A program made the translations under genes and the position numbers. Shown piece after piece: positions 1-10,370 of a DNA stretch of 64,000 nt; the stretch's first letter is position 1; the number at the start of each line of letters is the position of its first letter. Source of the stretch: Rutidosis leptorrhynchoides (Eukaryota; Streptophyta; Magnoliopsida; Asterales; Asteraceae); the NCBI RefSeq assembly GCF_046630445.1, contig NC_092333.1, positions 105,013,501 to 105,077,500 of the forward strand, read 5' to 3'. Below the pieces are notes generated by a model, which searched no databases, was not told where the DNA came from, and saw only the letters and a program-made list of their open reading frames with translations.

Positions 1-1087
1 ATTATTAATATTATTATTAACATTATTAGTTATTATTATCAAAAATTATTATTATTAAGATCATTTTATTATTTTGATTATTATTTTAATTATTAGTATA
101 TTATTGTTATTATTACAAATAATATTATCAGAATTATTATTTATATTATTATTATTTTGATATTTTTATTAATTATATTAAAAGTATTATTATTAATATA
201 TTTATATTTATTAATACTAATCAGAAAAATACAAAAATTTGTTAGTTAACATAATCTGCATTGTTGATCCAAAATCTGCTTTCAATATTTTTTTTCCATC
301 GTGATCTGCTTTCCAATTTTATATATTTACCTTTTTATTTTTTTAATTATCGTGACTAATTTTAAATATTTCTGTGTGATTGTGATTCACAGTCGACATC
401 CACAACTGCTCTATAAAACTCAATTAAATCCAGTATCATGAGATATCTATCGAATTCCTCTCATCAATTATAAATTTTAAACAGATATATTATTTATTTA
501 TTTATTTTTTAACGCTGGTACCCTGTTCTTCACTTTTTAGCCAAAACTCGAAATTGAAATCCATTACAAAATCCTTAATTGTAGTTTTGTTAGGAATCTT
601 TTATTCAATCTTTCTGCAAAATCACAACTTCTAATTCTTTAAATTGAGTCTTAATTTTGGAGTCAAAGTTTTGAAAATAAAAAGTCAAACTTTGTTCATC
701 AATCGAATTCGTGTTATCTGTTTCAATTTAAGTTAAATTGATGATTTGGAATGTTTCCACGAATGTTTTCTAACCTATTTCGTGTTATAACCTTTATCTA
801 TAACGCTACCATTTGCAAAATCAAATTTTATATAAAAAAAAAAGTAAGCAGCGACGGGCAGCAGCTTATTTTTTTCTTTTATTATTTTTTTGTTTTGTTA
901 ATCTATTTAATAATAATTATTAGTTGTTTCAAATTCAATATAACCTCCTAATACAAACCGTTAATTGCTGTTATGTTATCAAAAGAGTTTTGTGGAATTG
1001 AAATTGAAGAAGATGAAGAGGGAAATAGGAACGAAGTAATAAATAGGTTATATATATTTCAGGGGTGTTTAAATCAGAAAAACAATA

Positions 1088-1160
1088 ATGGATCAATGGT
1101 CAGGGGTGTTGATGAGTGAATGGAAGGTTGCGGGTTCGAGCCCGGTTTGGGGCATTTTCT
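1088..1160 (+). other. tRNA-like segment inside the element A 5' LTR
   Basis: A perfect box-B-like GGTTCGAGCCC lies at 1133-1143, about 45 bases after a box-A-like stretch (GGATCAATGG). This resembles a tRNA-derived sequence or SINE head. A homologous segment sits at the equivalent place in the LTRs of element B, upstream of the shared GTTCGTGAATCCGA motif. I do not see a full cloverleaf, so it is not called a functional tRNA. Confidence 0.45.
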
Positions 1161-1199
1161 TTTTAGAAGGACTTTTGAGGTAGTTTTTTCTTTTTTTAA

Positions 1200-1206
1200 A
1201 AAAAAA

Positions 1207-1287
<81 letters not shown>

Positions 1288-1470
1288 GTTATTATTATTA
1301 AGTATTAGTATTATTATTGTTACTAGCATTAAAAGTATTATTAGTATTACTAGTATTATTATTATAATTATTAGTATTATCATTATAATTATTAGTATTA
1401 TCATTATAATTATTATTATTTATATCATGATTATTATTATTATTATTATCAAAAATTATTATTTTCATTA
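1200..1470. repeat. TTA/ATT microsatellite tract in the LTR
   Basis: There are about 28 near-perfect ATT units at 1206-1290, followed by degenerate TTA-rich sequence. The equivalent tract in the 3' LTR (8354-8600) has different repeat numbers. The poly-Asn and poly-Ile frames here are not genes. Confidence 0.9.
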
Positions 1471-1731
1471 TCATTTTATTGATAATATGAGTATTTTTAT
1501 TATTATTAAGAACTGATGTTATTATTATTTTCATTAAAAACTATTATTCTTATAATTATTATTGGTATTATTATTGACATCAGTATCATTATTTTTAAAT
1601 CTATCGATATATCCAATATTATCATTAAGAATATTATTAGTAGTATCATTATTATAAAAATTAACAATTTTATTAAAACTATCATTTCAAATAAAAATTA
1701 TCATTTCTAAGTATTATTATTATTACTACTA

Positions 1732-1732
<1 letters not shown>

Positions 1733-1788
<56 letters not shown>
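1733..1788. repeat. (TA)n microsatellite
   Basis: A pure alternating TA tract of about 55 bases in the 5' LTR. The 3' LTR lacks it at the matching place (about 8865), so it expanded or was lost after insertion. Confidence 0.9.
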
Positions 1789-1791
<3 letters not shown>

Positions 1792-2783
1792 CATTTTTAC
1801 TACTAGTATTATTATTGTTATTACAAAATAATACAACTCTTTATTCATTAACATTATTAATATTATTTTATCAAATAAATACTTCTATATAGAAAATATA
1901 TAAAAGTATATATACAAAAATATATAACAATTGAAATAATATATATAAACTTATTCGATTAAAAGTATATGTGTTAATATATAAACTTGATATAGGTTCG
2001 TGAATCCGAAGTCAACTCTGTACTTGTTCAGTGCCATCCTATGCATATTTACTACAAACTATCGTATCGTATCGTGAGTTTCATTTGCTTCCTTTTTATC
2101 TATATTTTTGGGCTGAGAATACATGTACTATTTTTATAAATGATAGACACAAGTACAAACTATTATGCAACCAACATGAGTATTTTTATTGTGTTCATTT
2201 GAAACATGCAAATCCCTACTTTGTAATATCATTAATTGCTAGATGAACTAAAGTGGAAAATGGAATTATTATAGATAGCGCTATTGGGAGTAACGTCCCT
2301 CACTGTTGACCTCAGGTCAATTGGTGGTATAATAATGATCTCGACAATTACGTATGTATTGTTATGGGGTAAAATCGTTTAGTTTTGATATTATACGCTC
2401 ATGGCATACTTTTGATATACATGATATATCGTCTTTTATTAAATCTTGTGATCTATTACTGAAATCATTATTTATGACAAATCTTTGAACTCACTCAACT
2501 TCGTGTTGACTTTTTAAAGCATGTTTATTCTCAGGTACTTAAATATTGCTTTCGCTGTATATCTGCTGCTTTGATGATGATTTCTTGCCATGCTTGGAGT
2601 CTTCATGCATTATTTACCAATTCATTTAAAAACATTTAATGCTCTAAATATAATGTAATCTATTTATCTTCCGCTGCAAAACTCAATAAAACGTCTCATA
2701 TAGAGTCGTTCTCGTTTATACAACTGTGATTTGATATAATTAGTCACAAATACCCCAGGCCCTATTTGGGGGTGTGACAGAAA

Positions 2784-2795
2784 TGGTATCAGAGC
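2784..2795 (+). other. Primer-binding site of element A
   Basis: TGGTATCAGAGC is the standard plant initiator tRNA-Met primer-binding sequence. It begins four bases after the LTR end, which fixes the LTR boundary and the element's plus orientation. Confidence 0.85.
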
Positions 2796-3565
2796 AGTTT
2801 GTTGTAGAGAACCAGGATGGCATTTTATGTGTGCCTTATACAATTAGGTACCTTAGCAATGTAGGACTACATCTTTCCTTAACCATAGTGCCTTTAATTG
2901 TTGCATTTAATTATTAAATGCTACACTATACCTTAGAAACTTTACTTATTAAAATCTTTAATCTTCCTTAGAATGCCGAGTCAATCTAAGAATTCTGCTC
3001 ACTCTCCTAAGTACTATCCAATTCCGCCACCACATTTAAATGCGACACCGTTCTCGACATTCCTTTATCATCTATCATGGTTTTGTGTATTACATATGTG
3101 TTACATGAAATGTTAACCATGATTCTTGAAATCTCTACTATTCATATTCATTACTTTCAAAATCTTTGCTTTCTAGTTATTTTTTATCATTAAATTTTCT
3201 TGATGGATGACGTCTACGAAACTCTAGAATGGAAGGGTTTGAATTACCGATTTAAAGGATCCTATAGCTCAAGCCCCTAGACCTGAATAAGCCATTACGA
3301 ATTGAAAGTCTTTAATCAAAAGATTATCTGATTTCATACTTATCATTTTATCTCGACACGTCATACTACAATTATTGCATAAATGGAGTATAAACAAATT
3401 CATATCCTATCATATCTATTACAGAAGACTTTGTCTAACACTTTTTCTAAATTTCCTCCGTAAATTACGGAAATCTTTTTGCTATATATACGTATTCGAG
3501 GAGACGAATATATCATTCAGTATCCAACACTCATTTCATATCAAACCCTATTCCAAACACATAAT

Positions 3566-3964
3566 ATGGATTCCTCGAACTCCTCGAGCTCCAATAGCAG
3601 CGTTACCGGAATGAATCAACCAATTAGTCATCATCTTTTCTGGATGAATTGGGGATGGGTTCGTAACCGACTTAATCAATGGAGAAGTGAAGAAGGTGAT
3701 CCTTTTCACCCACCACATTGCCCTATTGGCGAAGAACCTGAAGCACTTACCGGCGAACCAGTTCGGAACACTATTTTCACCCTCATTTCCAGGATATCCC
3801 GTCACGATTATATAATATCTAGAATTCTAGATCTTATTCATCCGCTCGTTCGAACCGCCAATCATCCTAGTATAATAGAAGAATTCAACGAGCTTCGAGC
3901 TCGAGTAGTGGCTCTGGAGAATATGGTGCAAAATCTAAGAGCATCAGCAGCATCAGCAGCATAA
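3566..3964 (+). CDS. Unrecognised short sense ORF of element A (gag-position protein)
   Basis: The frame is open further upstream, but the first ATG is at 3566, giving 132 aa that begin MDSSNSSSSNSS. I recognise no domain: there is no zinc knuckle and no canonical Retrotrans_gag signature. Visible features are a Ser/Asn-rich head, a Trp-rich stretch (WMNWGWVRNRLNQW), a central conserved block around CPIGEEPEALTGEP, a probable helical segment, and a C-terminal heptad-like region (ELRARVVALENMVQ) that could be a coiled coil. The homologous frame in element B (minus strand, 34524-35045) differs largely at third codon positions, evidence that this was a selected protein before the elements diverged. 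It occupies the gag position, so a particle or RNA-binding role is possible but is only inferred. Confidence 0.6.
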   Translation: MDSSNSSSSNSSVTGMNQPISHHLFWMNWGWVRNRLNQWRSEEGDPFHPPHCPIGEEPEALTGEPVRNTIFTLISRISRHDYIISRILDLIHPLVRTANHPSIIEEFNELRARVVALENMVQNLRASAASAA

Positions 3965-4071
3965 CCAGCACCGACAACACCACCATTATCAGCAACAGCA
4001 ACACCACAGCCACCGAAGAATATTATTAATAATGAGTTAAGATGTATTGACTCATTCTTCCTGAAGAATTA

Positions 4072-4072
<1 letters not shown>

Positions 4073-4168
<96 letters not shown>
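4073..4168. repeat. (TA)n microsatellite
   Basis: An alternating TA tract of about 95 bases between the two sense modules of element A. Element B lacks it, and there the two modules are only 22 bases apart. Confidence 0.9.
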
Positions 4169-4170
<2 letters not shown>

Positions 4171-4487
4171 TTTGGAACAATAATAAATCTTTTCGTACTA
4201 AGCTATTACGTGTGAATCTTAACTAGTATGTACTACTTGGTTAATTCATATCACTAATATGCTATAATGTACATCCTTCGTTAATGACTTAACAATCGTT
4301 AATCACTGCTTCAGCACAATAAACTCCATTTCATAATAAACCAAGTTCATTATTCAAATACATGTTTGATTGTATACTTTCATTTTCGATGTACTAGAAA
4401 ACCTTTTTGAAAATATTATTCGTGCCTTGCAAAATTCAAAAGGATTCCACGAGCACCAACATCATATACCGAGGTATATCAATAACA

Positions 4488-4625
4488 ATGAACGATGAAG
4501 TATTGATTCATAACTTCATTAAAGAAATATTCTGCGACGATTATGTAATCTCTAAAGTTTTGGAGATTATTTATTCTCATTTCAACCGTAAATCAAATGA
4601 GTTTAATATTATATTAACTCATTAA
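4488..4625 (+). CDS. Second small sense module of element A, similar to part of the first ORF
   Basis: Starting at ATG 4488 the frame gives 45 aa with the pattern MNDEVLIHNFIKEIF, DDYVISKVLEII. This resembles the part of the first ORF that reads EPVRNTIFTLIS, HDYIISRILDLI, so it may be a duplicated domain. A homologue begins at 34501 on the minus strand in element B, where part of the segment is itself duplicated. Whether it is translated alone, or is a detached end of the upstream ORF, is unclear. Confidence 0.35.
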   Translation: MNDEVLIHNFIKEIFCDDYVISKVLEIIYSHFNRKSNEFNIILTH

Positions 4626-4829
4626 ATCCATGATTACATCTGAAGGAAAATATATATGTACGAATATTTTCATAAAGATTATAATTAAAAATTCTTTTGT
4701 ACAAACTGTTAATTTTGAAAATATTTTAACGGGTAGGTAATACCCGAGAAATATTTATATCTCACATTAATATGTTACATTGTACATTCTTCAAAATTCT
4801 TGAAAACATCTCGGATTGATAACCAATGA

Positions 4830-5045
4830 TTCAGACTCGTTAACCTTAATAATGCTGATGAAGCAACAAAATCTATAGATAGTCTTAATGGCCAAAAGCT
4901 TGATAATAAAGAATTGTGTGTTGGAAAAGCTCAAAAGAAAATATGGTATTGAGAAACGGATTGAGCAAAACATGAAGGAAGCTGTGGAAAAACCCCAAGG
5001 ACTAAACCTATAACCAAAGAATCTAGATGATTCGATTTCTGAAGG
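4830..5045 (+). pseudogene. Captured poly(A)-binding protein fragment (end of RRM3, linker, start of RRM4)
   Basis: Two frames joined by one frameshift near 4938 read as cytoplasmic PABP: FRLVNLNNADEATKSIDSLN, then NKELCVGKAQKK, then IEQNMKEAVEKPQGLNL, then PKNLDDSIS. In PABP these correspond to the end of the third RNA-recognition motif, the inter-RRM linker and the RNP2 start of the fourth. The copy has a frameshift and an in-frame TAA just before PKNLDD, and introns are absent, so it is a non-coding relic. It is in sense with the element. A more diverged copy of the same region is in element B (33055-33240, minus), and another is in the copia element (19717-19930). Confidence 0.75.
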
Positions 5046-5678
5046 AAATCACAGAAGATCTTTTTACGCATTCTAAATCCTTACAGAAGAATTTCCCTCA
5101 TTATCATTCGATCTTAGAAATTCTAAGATATCATCGTATCTTTCGTTATAAATATCCTCGATATTTCTGAAGATATCTTCATAACTGATCTTGTTCAAGA
5201 TTATTTATCACTTCGCACTATCTGTGTTACATAATAAAGGAAACTGTTGTAGGTTCTATATTTCTGTAACATTCAAGTTTAAATTATGAATGATTTGAAA
5301 AAGTGTTGAGAATTGAAGCGTGAGTTAGTATAATATAATGACGTTAGGCCAACGTGATTATATTATAGTAAGTCATGCTAAATTTTTAATAGAAGATGAT
5401 GATTCATAGACTTTATAATCATCATTTTCCATGTTACACGACTCTTACATTCTACTTAATCTCAGAACATATCAAGAAAAAATATTTTTTTGATAGTTCT
5501 ATGCTCAGTGATTCTGGTAATTTAACAAAACAAATTGTGATATTACGTTCCTTTCTGCTTAGAACATTATGTTCATTTGAAACTTCATACATACGAATTC
5601 TGGACCATTATTTTCTTTACAAAAGCATGAAGCTCCGACATATAAGGGAAAATATAAAGCCCGATAACAACAACGAAA

Positions 5679-5852
5679 TTACAAACCGTGTATATCAATG
5701 CGTATAGCAATATAAAGACACGGGAGAACTAAAAACACTATAAATCCAATAGCATAGTAGAAGTAAACTGACACTTCTGGCGACAGATGAAAAAGACGAA
5801 CGATAGATATAAAATTCAGGACTATATCCAGAATTAGAACTGGATAGAGCAT
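5679..5852 (-). CDS. Conserved antisense small membrane protein of element A (57 aa)
   Basis: On the strand opposite the retrotransposon an ATG at 5852 opens 57 codons ending in TAA at 5679, with no internal stop. The protein is very hydrophobic: a first apolar segment (residues about 4-22), a short HLSPEVS turn, a second apolar segment (about 29-50) rich in Phe, Tyr, Ile and Leu, and a polar tail ending IDIHGL. Two membrane spans are likely. Element B has the same ORF at 32236-32409, identical in length, with the shared tail PCLYxAIxIDIHGL and many third-position differences. A TATAAAT lies 78 bases upstream (5930-5936). I know no family for it. An unrelated 103-aa frame on the plus strand overlaps it and is judged spurious. 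Confidence 0.7.
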   Translation of the reverse strand: MLYPVLILDIVLNFISIVRLFHLSPEVSVYFYYAIGFIVFLVLPCLYIAIRIDIHGL

Positions 5853-5929
5853 ATTAATAAATCTTTTGAAAGTATGAATTGAGGAAAGAAAGTATAGAAG
5901 TGGTGAAGATAATGAAACAGAAGAAGCTA

Positions 5930-5936
5930 ATTTATA
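5930..5936 (-). promoter_or_regulatory. Candidate TATA box for the antisense ORF
   Basis: TATAAAT on the minus strand, about 78 bases upstream of the ATG at 5852. Element B keeps TATAAAT at 32161-32167, about 69 bases upstream of its ATG, within similar flanking sequence. That conservation is why it is reported despite the AT-rich background. Confidence 0.5.
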
Positions 5937-6634
5937 GCGAAATTACAGGCACAACAATCGAGGCAATTCACCGCATTTAATCAAAGAAAATCCTAATTTC
6001 CTTAATTATCGGAGAATCAAATCTTTTAAAGATTTCGAAGATTTATTTAAATCCCTTGAATTCCGGAAATCAACTTTAGCTATGTCAAAAGTTAAGACGA
6101 ACATTTAATTTCCTCATTTCACTCTTTTGTGATAGCTTCGTATATACTCTTCCTATAACCGAATCATTTCATCCATATTACCCAATGTTGATAAAACTCT
6201 TTTTTCAACTCATATTCATCATTCTTGTTGTAAACAATGACGATCTCTATCAAATTTCATGACTGTGATTTTCATGAACTCCTCTCTGTTTTGTCTACCC
6301 TAATATTGTGGCATAAACGCTCAAGGTTTAAATAAGCTCACTATTATTCATGACACATTTCATGTGTATTGAAATGCTTATATAGCGTCATCATCTCTTT
6401 CTGAGAAAACCTAATCAATGACACTCTTGTTAAATCCTTTAGATAACCTCCGCACTAATAATAAAATGCACTTCTTAGAATTTATGGATCGTAAGATTTA
6501 AACGCTAGAAACAAAACAATATTCTATTCGTTGAAATTCATGCAAGGCCCCGAGAATACCATGGAACGTGAAGACCAAATAAAACGTAAATATCCTCATC
6601 TATTTACAAACAACGCCGATTGATGACAACAACT

Positions 6635-6671
6635 AAATTTCGGGACGAAATTTCTTTTAACGGGTAGGTAC
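6635..6671 (+). other. Hairpin plus polypurine-like tract of element A
   Basis: The 19-base inverted repeat AAATTTCGGGACGAAATTT (6635-6653) can form an 8-bp stem with a GGA loop. It is followed by TTTTAACGGGTAGGTAC up to the LTR. The same hairpin and tract stand before the 3' LTRs of elements B and D. Confidence 0.7.
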
Positions 6672-6866
6672 TATGACAACCCGGAAATTTTGACTAAATT
6701 TAAATCTAACTTCAACTAGTTCCGACGACTCACGAATAATTATTTGTAAATAATTACGCATTAATTTGATATATTAATATTATTATTATTATTAATAATA
6801 ATATCCTTTTTATACAATATATCAATAATTAATATCATTATTATCAGTATTATTATTATGATTAAA

Positions 6867-6900
<34 letters not shown>

Positions 6901-8351
6901 TTAAGAGTATTATGATTACTAATATTATTATTATTAGTATTATTATTGTTGATTACATTAATACAAATTAATTATAATAATAATATTATTATTATTATTT
7001 ATCATCATTTACAAGTATTATTACTCTCAATATTATTAATATTATTATTGTTAATAATTATTATTATCATTAATATTATTAGTATTATTATCACTTTTAC
7101 TAAAAGTGATAAGATTAATATAAATATCACTATTATTAATACAATTTATTATTAATATTATTATTATTATATTTATTATTATTAATATTATTATTTATTA
7201 TTATCAAAAATTATTATTATTAAGATCATTTTATTATTTTGATTATTAGTATATTATTGTTATTATTACAAATAATATTATCAGAATTATTATTTATATT
7301 ATTATTATTTTGATATTGATATTGTTATTAATTTTAATAAAAGTATTATTATTAATATATTTATATTTATTAATACTAATCAGAAAAATACAAAAATTTG
7401 TTAGTTAACATAATCTGCATTATTGATCCAAAATCTGCTTTCAATATTATTTTTTCATCGTGATCTACTTTCCAATTTTATATATTTACCTTTTTATTTT
7501 TGTAATTATCGTGACTAATTTTAAATATTTCTGTTTGATTGTGATTCACAGTCGACCTCCACAACTGCTCTATAAAACTCAATTAAATCCAGTATCATGA
7601 GATATCTGTCGAATTTCTCTCATCAATTATAAATTTTAAACAGATATATTATTTATTTATTTATTTTTTAACGCTGGTACCCTGTTCTTCACTTTTTAGC
7701 CAAAACTCGGAATTGAAATCCATTACAAAATCCTTAATTGCAGTTTTGTTAGGAATCTTTTATTCAATCTTTCTGCAAAATCACAACTTCCAATTCTTTA
7801 AATTGAGTCTTAATTTTGGAGTCAAAGTTTTGGAAATAAAAAGTCAAACTTTGTTCATCAATCGAATTCGTGTTATCCGTTTCAATTCAAGTTAAATTGA
7901 TGATTTGGAATGTTTCCACGAATGTTTTCTAACCTATTTGGTGTTATAACCTTTATCTATAACACTACCATTTGCAAAATCAAATTTTATAATAAAAAAA
8001 AAGTAAGCAGCGACGGGCTGCAGCTTATTTTTTTCTTTTATTATTTTTTTGTTTTGTTAATCTATTTAATAATTATTATTAGTTGTTTCAAATTCAATAT
8101 AACCTCCTAATACAAACCGTTAATTGCTGTTATGTTATCAAAAGAGTTTTGTGGAATTGAAATTGAAGAAGATGAAGAGGGAAATAGGAACGAAGTAATA
8201 AATAGGTTATATATATTTCGGGGGTGTTTAAATCAAAAAAACAATAATGGATCAATGGTTTGGGGTATTGATGAGTGAACGGAAGGTTGCGGGTTCGAGC
8301 CCGGTTTGGGGCATTTTCTTTTTAGAAGGACTTTTGAGGTAGTTTTTTTTA

Positions 8352-8402
<51 letters not shown>

Positions 8403-8541
8403 GTTATTAAGTATTAGTATTATTATTGTTACTAGTATTAAAAGTATTATTAGTATTACTAGTATTATTATTATTATAATTATTAGTATTATCATTATAA
8501 TTATTAGTATTATCATTATAATTATTATTATTTATATCATG

Positions 8542-8597
<56 letters not shown>

Positions 8598-9866
8598 CAA
8601 AAATTATTATTTTCATTATCATTTTATTGATAATATGAGTATTTTTATTATTATTAAGAACTGTTGTTATTATTATTTTCATTAAAACTACTATTATTAT
8701 AATTATTATTGACATCAGTATCATTATTTTTAAACCTATCGATATATCCAATATTATCATTAAGAATATTATTAGTAGTATCATTATTATAAAAATTAAC
8801 ATTTTTATTAAAACTATCATTTTAAATAAAAATTATCATTTCTAAGTATTATTATTATTACTACTATTATGATTATTATCATTTTTGCTACTAGTATTAT
8901 TATTGTTATTACAAAATAATACAAATCCTTATTCATTAACATTATTAATATTATTTTATCAAATAAATACTTATATATAGAAAATATATAAAAGTATATA
9001 TACAGAAATATATAACAATTGAAATAATATATATAAACTTATTCCATTAAAAGTATATGTGTTAATATATAAACTTGATATAGGTTCGTGAATCCGAAGT
9101 CAACTCTGTACTTGTTCAGTGCATCCTATGCATATTTACTACAAACTATCGTATCGTATTTTAAGTTTCATTTGCTCCCTTTTTATCTATATTTTTGGGC
9201 TGAGAATACATGTACTATTTTTATAAATGATAGACACAAGTACAAACTATTATGCAACCAACATGAGTATTTTTATTGTGTTCATTTGAAACATGCAAAT
9301 CCCTGCTTTGTAATATCATTAATTGCTAGAAGAACTAAAGTGGCAAACGGAATTATTATAGATAGCGCTATTGGGAGTAACGTCCCTCACTGTTGACCTC
9401 CGGTCAATTGGTGGTATAATAATGATCTCGACAATTACATATGTATTGTTACTGAGTAAAATCTTTTAGTTTTGATATTATACGCTCATGGCATACTTTT
9501 GATATATATGATATATCGTCTTTTATTAAATCTTGTGATCTATTACTGAAATCATTATTTATGACAAACCTATGAACTCACTCAACTTCGTGTTGACTTT
9601 TTAAAGCATGTTTATTCTCAGGTACTTAAATATTGCTTCCGCTGTATATCTGCTGCTTTGATGATGATTTCTTGCCATGCTTGGAGTCTTCATGCATTAC
9701 TTGCCAATTCATTTAAAAACATTTAATGCTCTAAATACAATGTAATCTATTTATTTTCCGCTGCAAAACTCAATAAAACATCTCATATAGAGTCGTTCTC
9801 GTTTATACAACTGTGATTTGATATAATTAGTCACAAATACCCCAGGCCCTATTTGAGGGTGCGACA
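6672..9866 (+). repeat. 3' LTR of element A
   Basis: About 3195 bp. It starts TATGACAACCC (a changed TGTGACAACCC, judged from element B) and ends GGTGCGACA at 9866, where a LINE relic begins abruptly. Its first 490 bases are the part of the LTR that lies left of the window in the 5' copy. Confidence 0.8.
8249..8318 (+). other. tRNA-like segment in the element A 3' LTR
   Basis: This is the second copy of the segment at 1088-1160, with GGTTCGAGCCC at 8292-8302. The box-B-like core is unchanged between the two LTRs. Confidence 0.45.
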
Positions 9867-10370
9867 TTAGGACCAAGGAAAGAATTTTGTGGGATGGAAG
9901 CAAATGGATCGCCAACTGGTCTTGGATAAGAGCACCTTTTTCGGGAGAGCAAATGAAGAACTTGATACACTTACTAACCTTATAAATGCAGCTGATCTTG
10001 ATGCAAGAAAAGAAGATGCTTGAAAATGTAGTCTCGACAACAAAGGTAATTTCGCAACAAAAAGATTATCATGTTTGTTAGACTCCAAGTTGTTGGTTGC
10101 AAGTGCAAAGAGAGTGAAAACCTTGACAAACAACTTAGTCCCAAATAAAGTTGAAGTATTCATTAGGAGAGCTATGAAGCGTCAATTACCTATCTTATCA
10201 TAATTAGATAAGTGTGGTACTGACCTTCACTCAGTTAGTTGCCCACTTTGTGACGATGTGTTGAGACGGTTGAGCATTCCTTGGTTCTTTGCAAACACGC
10301 TCAATATATGGGAGAAAGTATATAGATGGTGGGGGTCGGGAAATGTTACGAGTGATATTTAGCTCACGTG
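9867..10370 (+). pseudogene. LINE ORF2 C-terminal relic (reverse-transcriptase zinc-binding region)
   Basis: A broken frame reads WDGSKWIANWSWIRAPF, then CSLDNKGNFATKRL, VPNKVEVFIRRAMKRQLP and SCPLCDDV, then a HSLVLCKHAQYMWEKVY block. This is the order seen in the zf-RVT region at the end of plant L1-type ORF2 proteins. Stops include TGA in place of Trp before KCSLD and a TAA after PILS, and there is a frameshift near the ET-EH motif. The relic starts exactly where the element A LTR ends, so A probably inserted into it. It has no poly(A) tail here. Confidence 0.7.

Larger units (their letters stand above)
1..2779 (+). repeat. 5' LTR of element A (truncated by the window start)
   Basis: This block matches the 3' LTR from about 7165 to 9866, with scattered substitutions and microsatellite length changes. 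It ends in GTGACA at 2779, four bases before the primer-binding site. It contains TTA and TA microsatellites, a tRNA-like segment (1088-1160) and, near 2525-2534, a TTCTCAGGT sequence resembling a 3' splice site. Several short ORFs in it are AT-rich chance frames. Confidence 0.85.
1..9866 (+). mobile_element. Element A: large LTR retrotransposon lacking pol (left end outside window)
   Basis: Two long, nearly identical blocks (1-2779 and about 7165-9866) flank a 3.9-kb internal region. The first block is followed by a primer-binding site matching the initiator tRNA-Met type (TGGTATCAGAGC, 2784). The second is preceded by a hairpin plus purine-rich tract (6635-6671). This is LTR retrotransposon architecture in plus orientation. 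The interior has no recognisable protease, reverse transcriptase, RNase H or integrase. It carries a short sense ORF (3566-3964), a second small module (4488-4625), a PABP gene fragment (4830-5045) and an antisense ORF (5679-5852). It therefore looks non-autonomous and would need enzymes in trans. It is a relative of element B (27703-48531). The TSD cannot be checked because the left end is missing. Confidence 0.85.

Noticed and set aside
751..951. A 66-codon frame present in both LTRs of element A (also 7910-8110)
   Set aside because: Conservation between LTRs of one element is expected from transposition and is not evidence of selection. The frame is AT-driven and has no counterpart in element B.
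1133..1143. A functional tRNA gene in the element A LTR
   Set aside because: Only box-like motifs are present; acceptor and anticodon stems do not form a credible cloverleaf.
1093..1534. Poly-Asn and poly-Ile/Leu open frames over the TTA tract on both strands
   Set aside because: They are direct translations of a trinucleotide microsatellite and change with its length between the two LTRs.
5396..5707. A 103-codon plus-strand frame in element A
   Set aside because: It overlaps the better supported antisense ORF only at its end, has no counterpart in element B and no recognisable composition.
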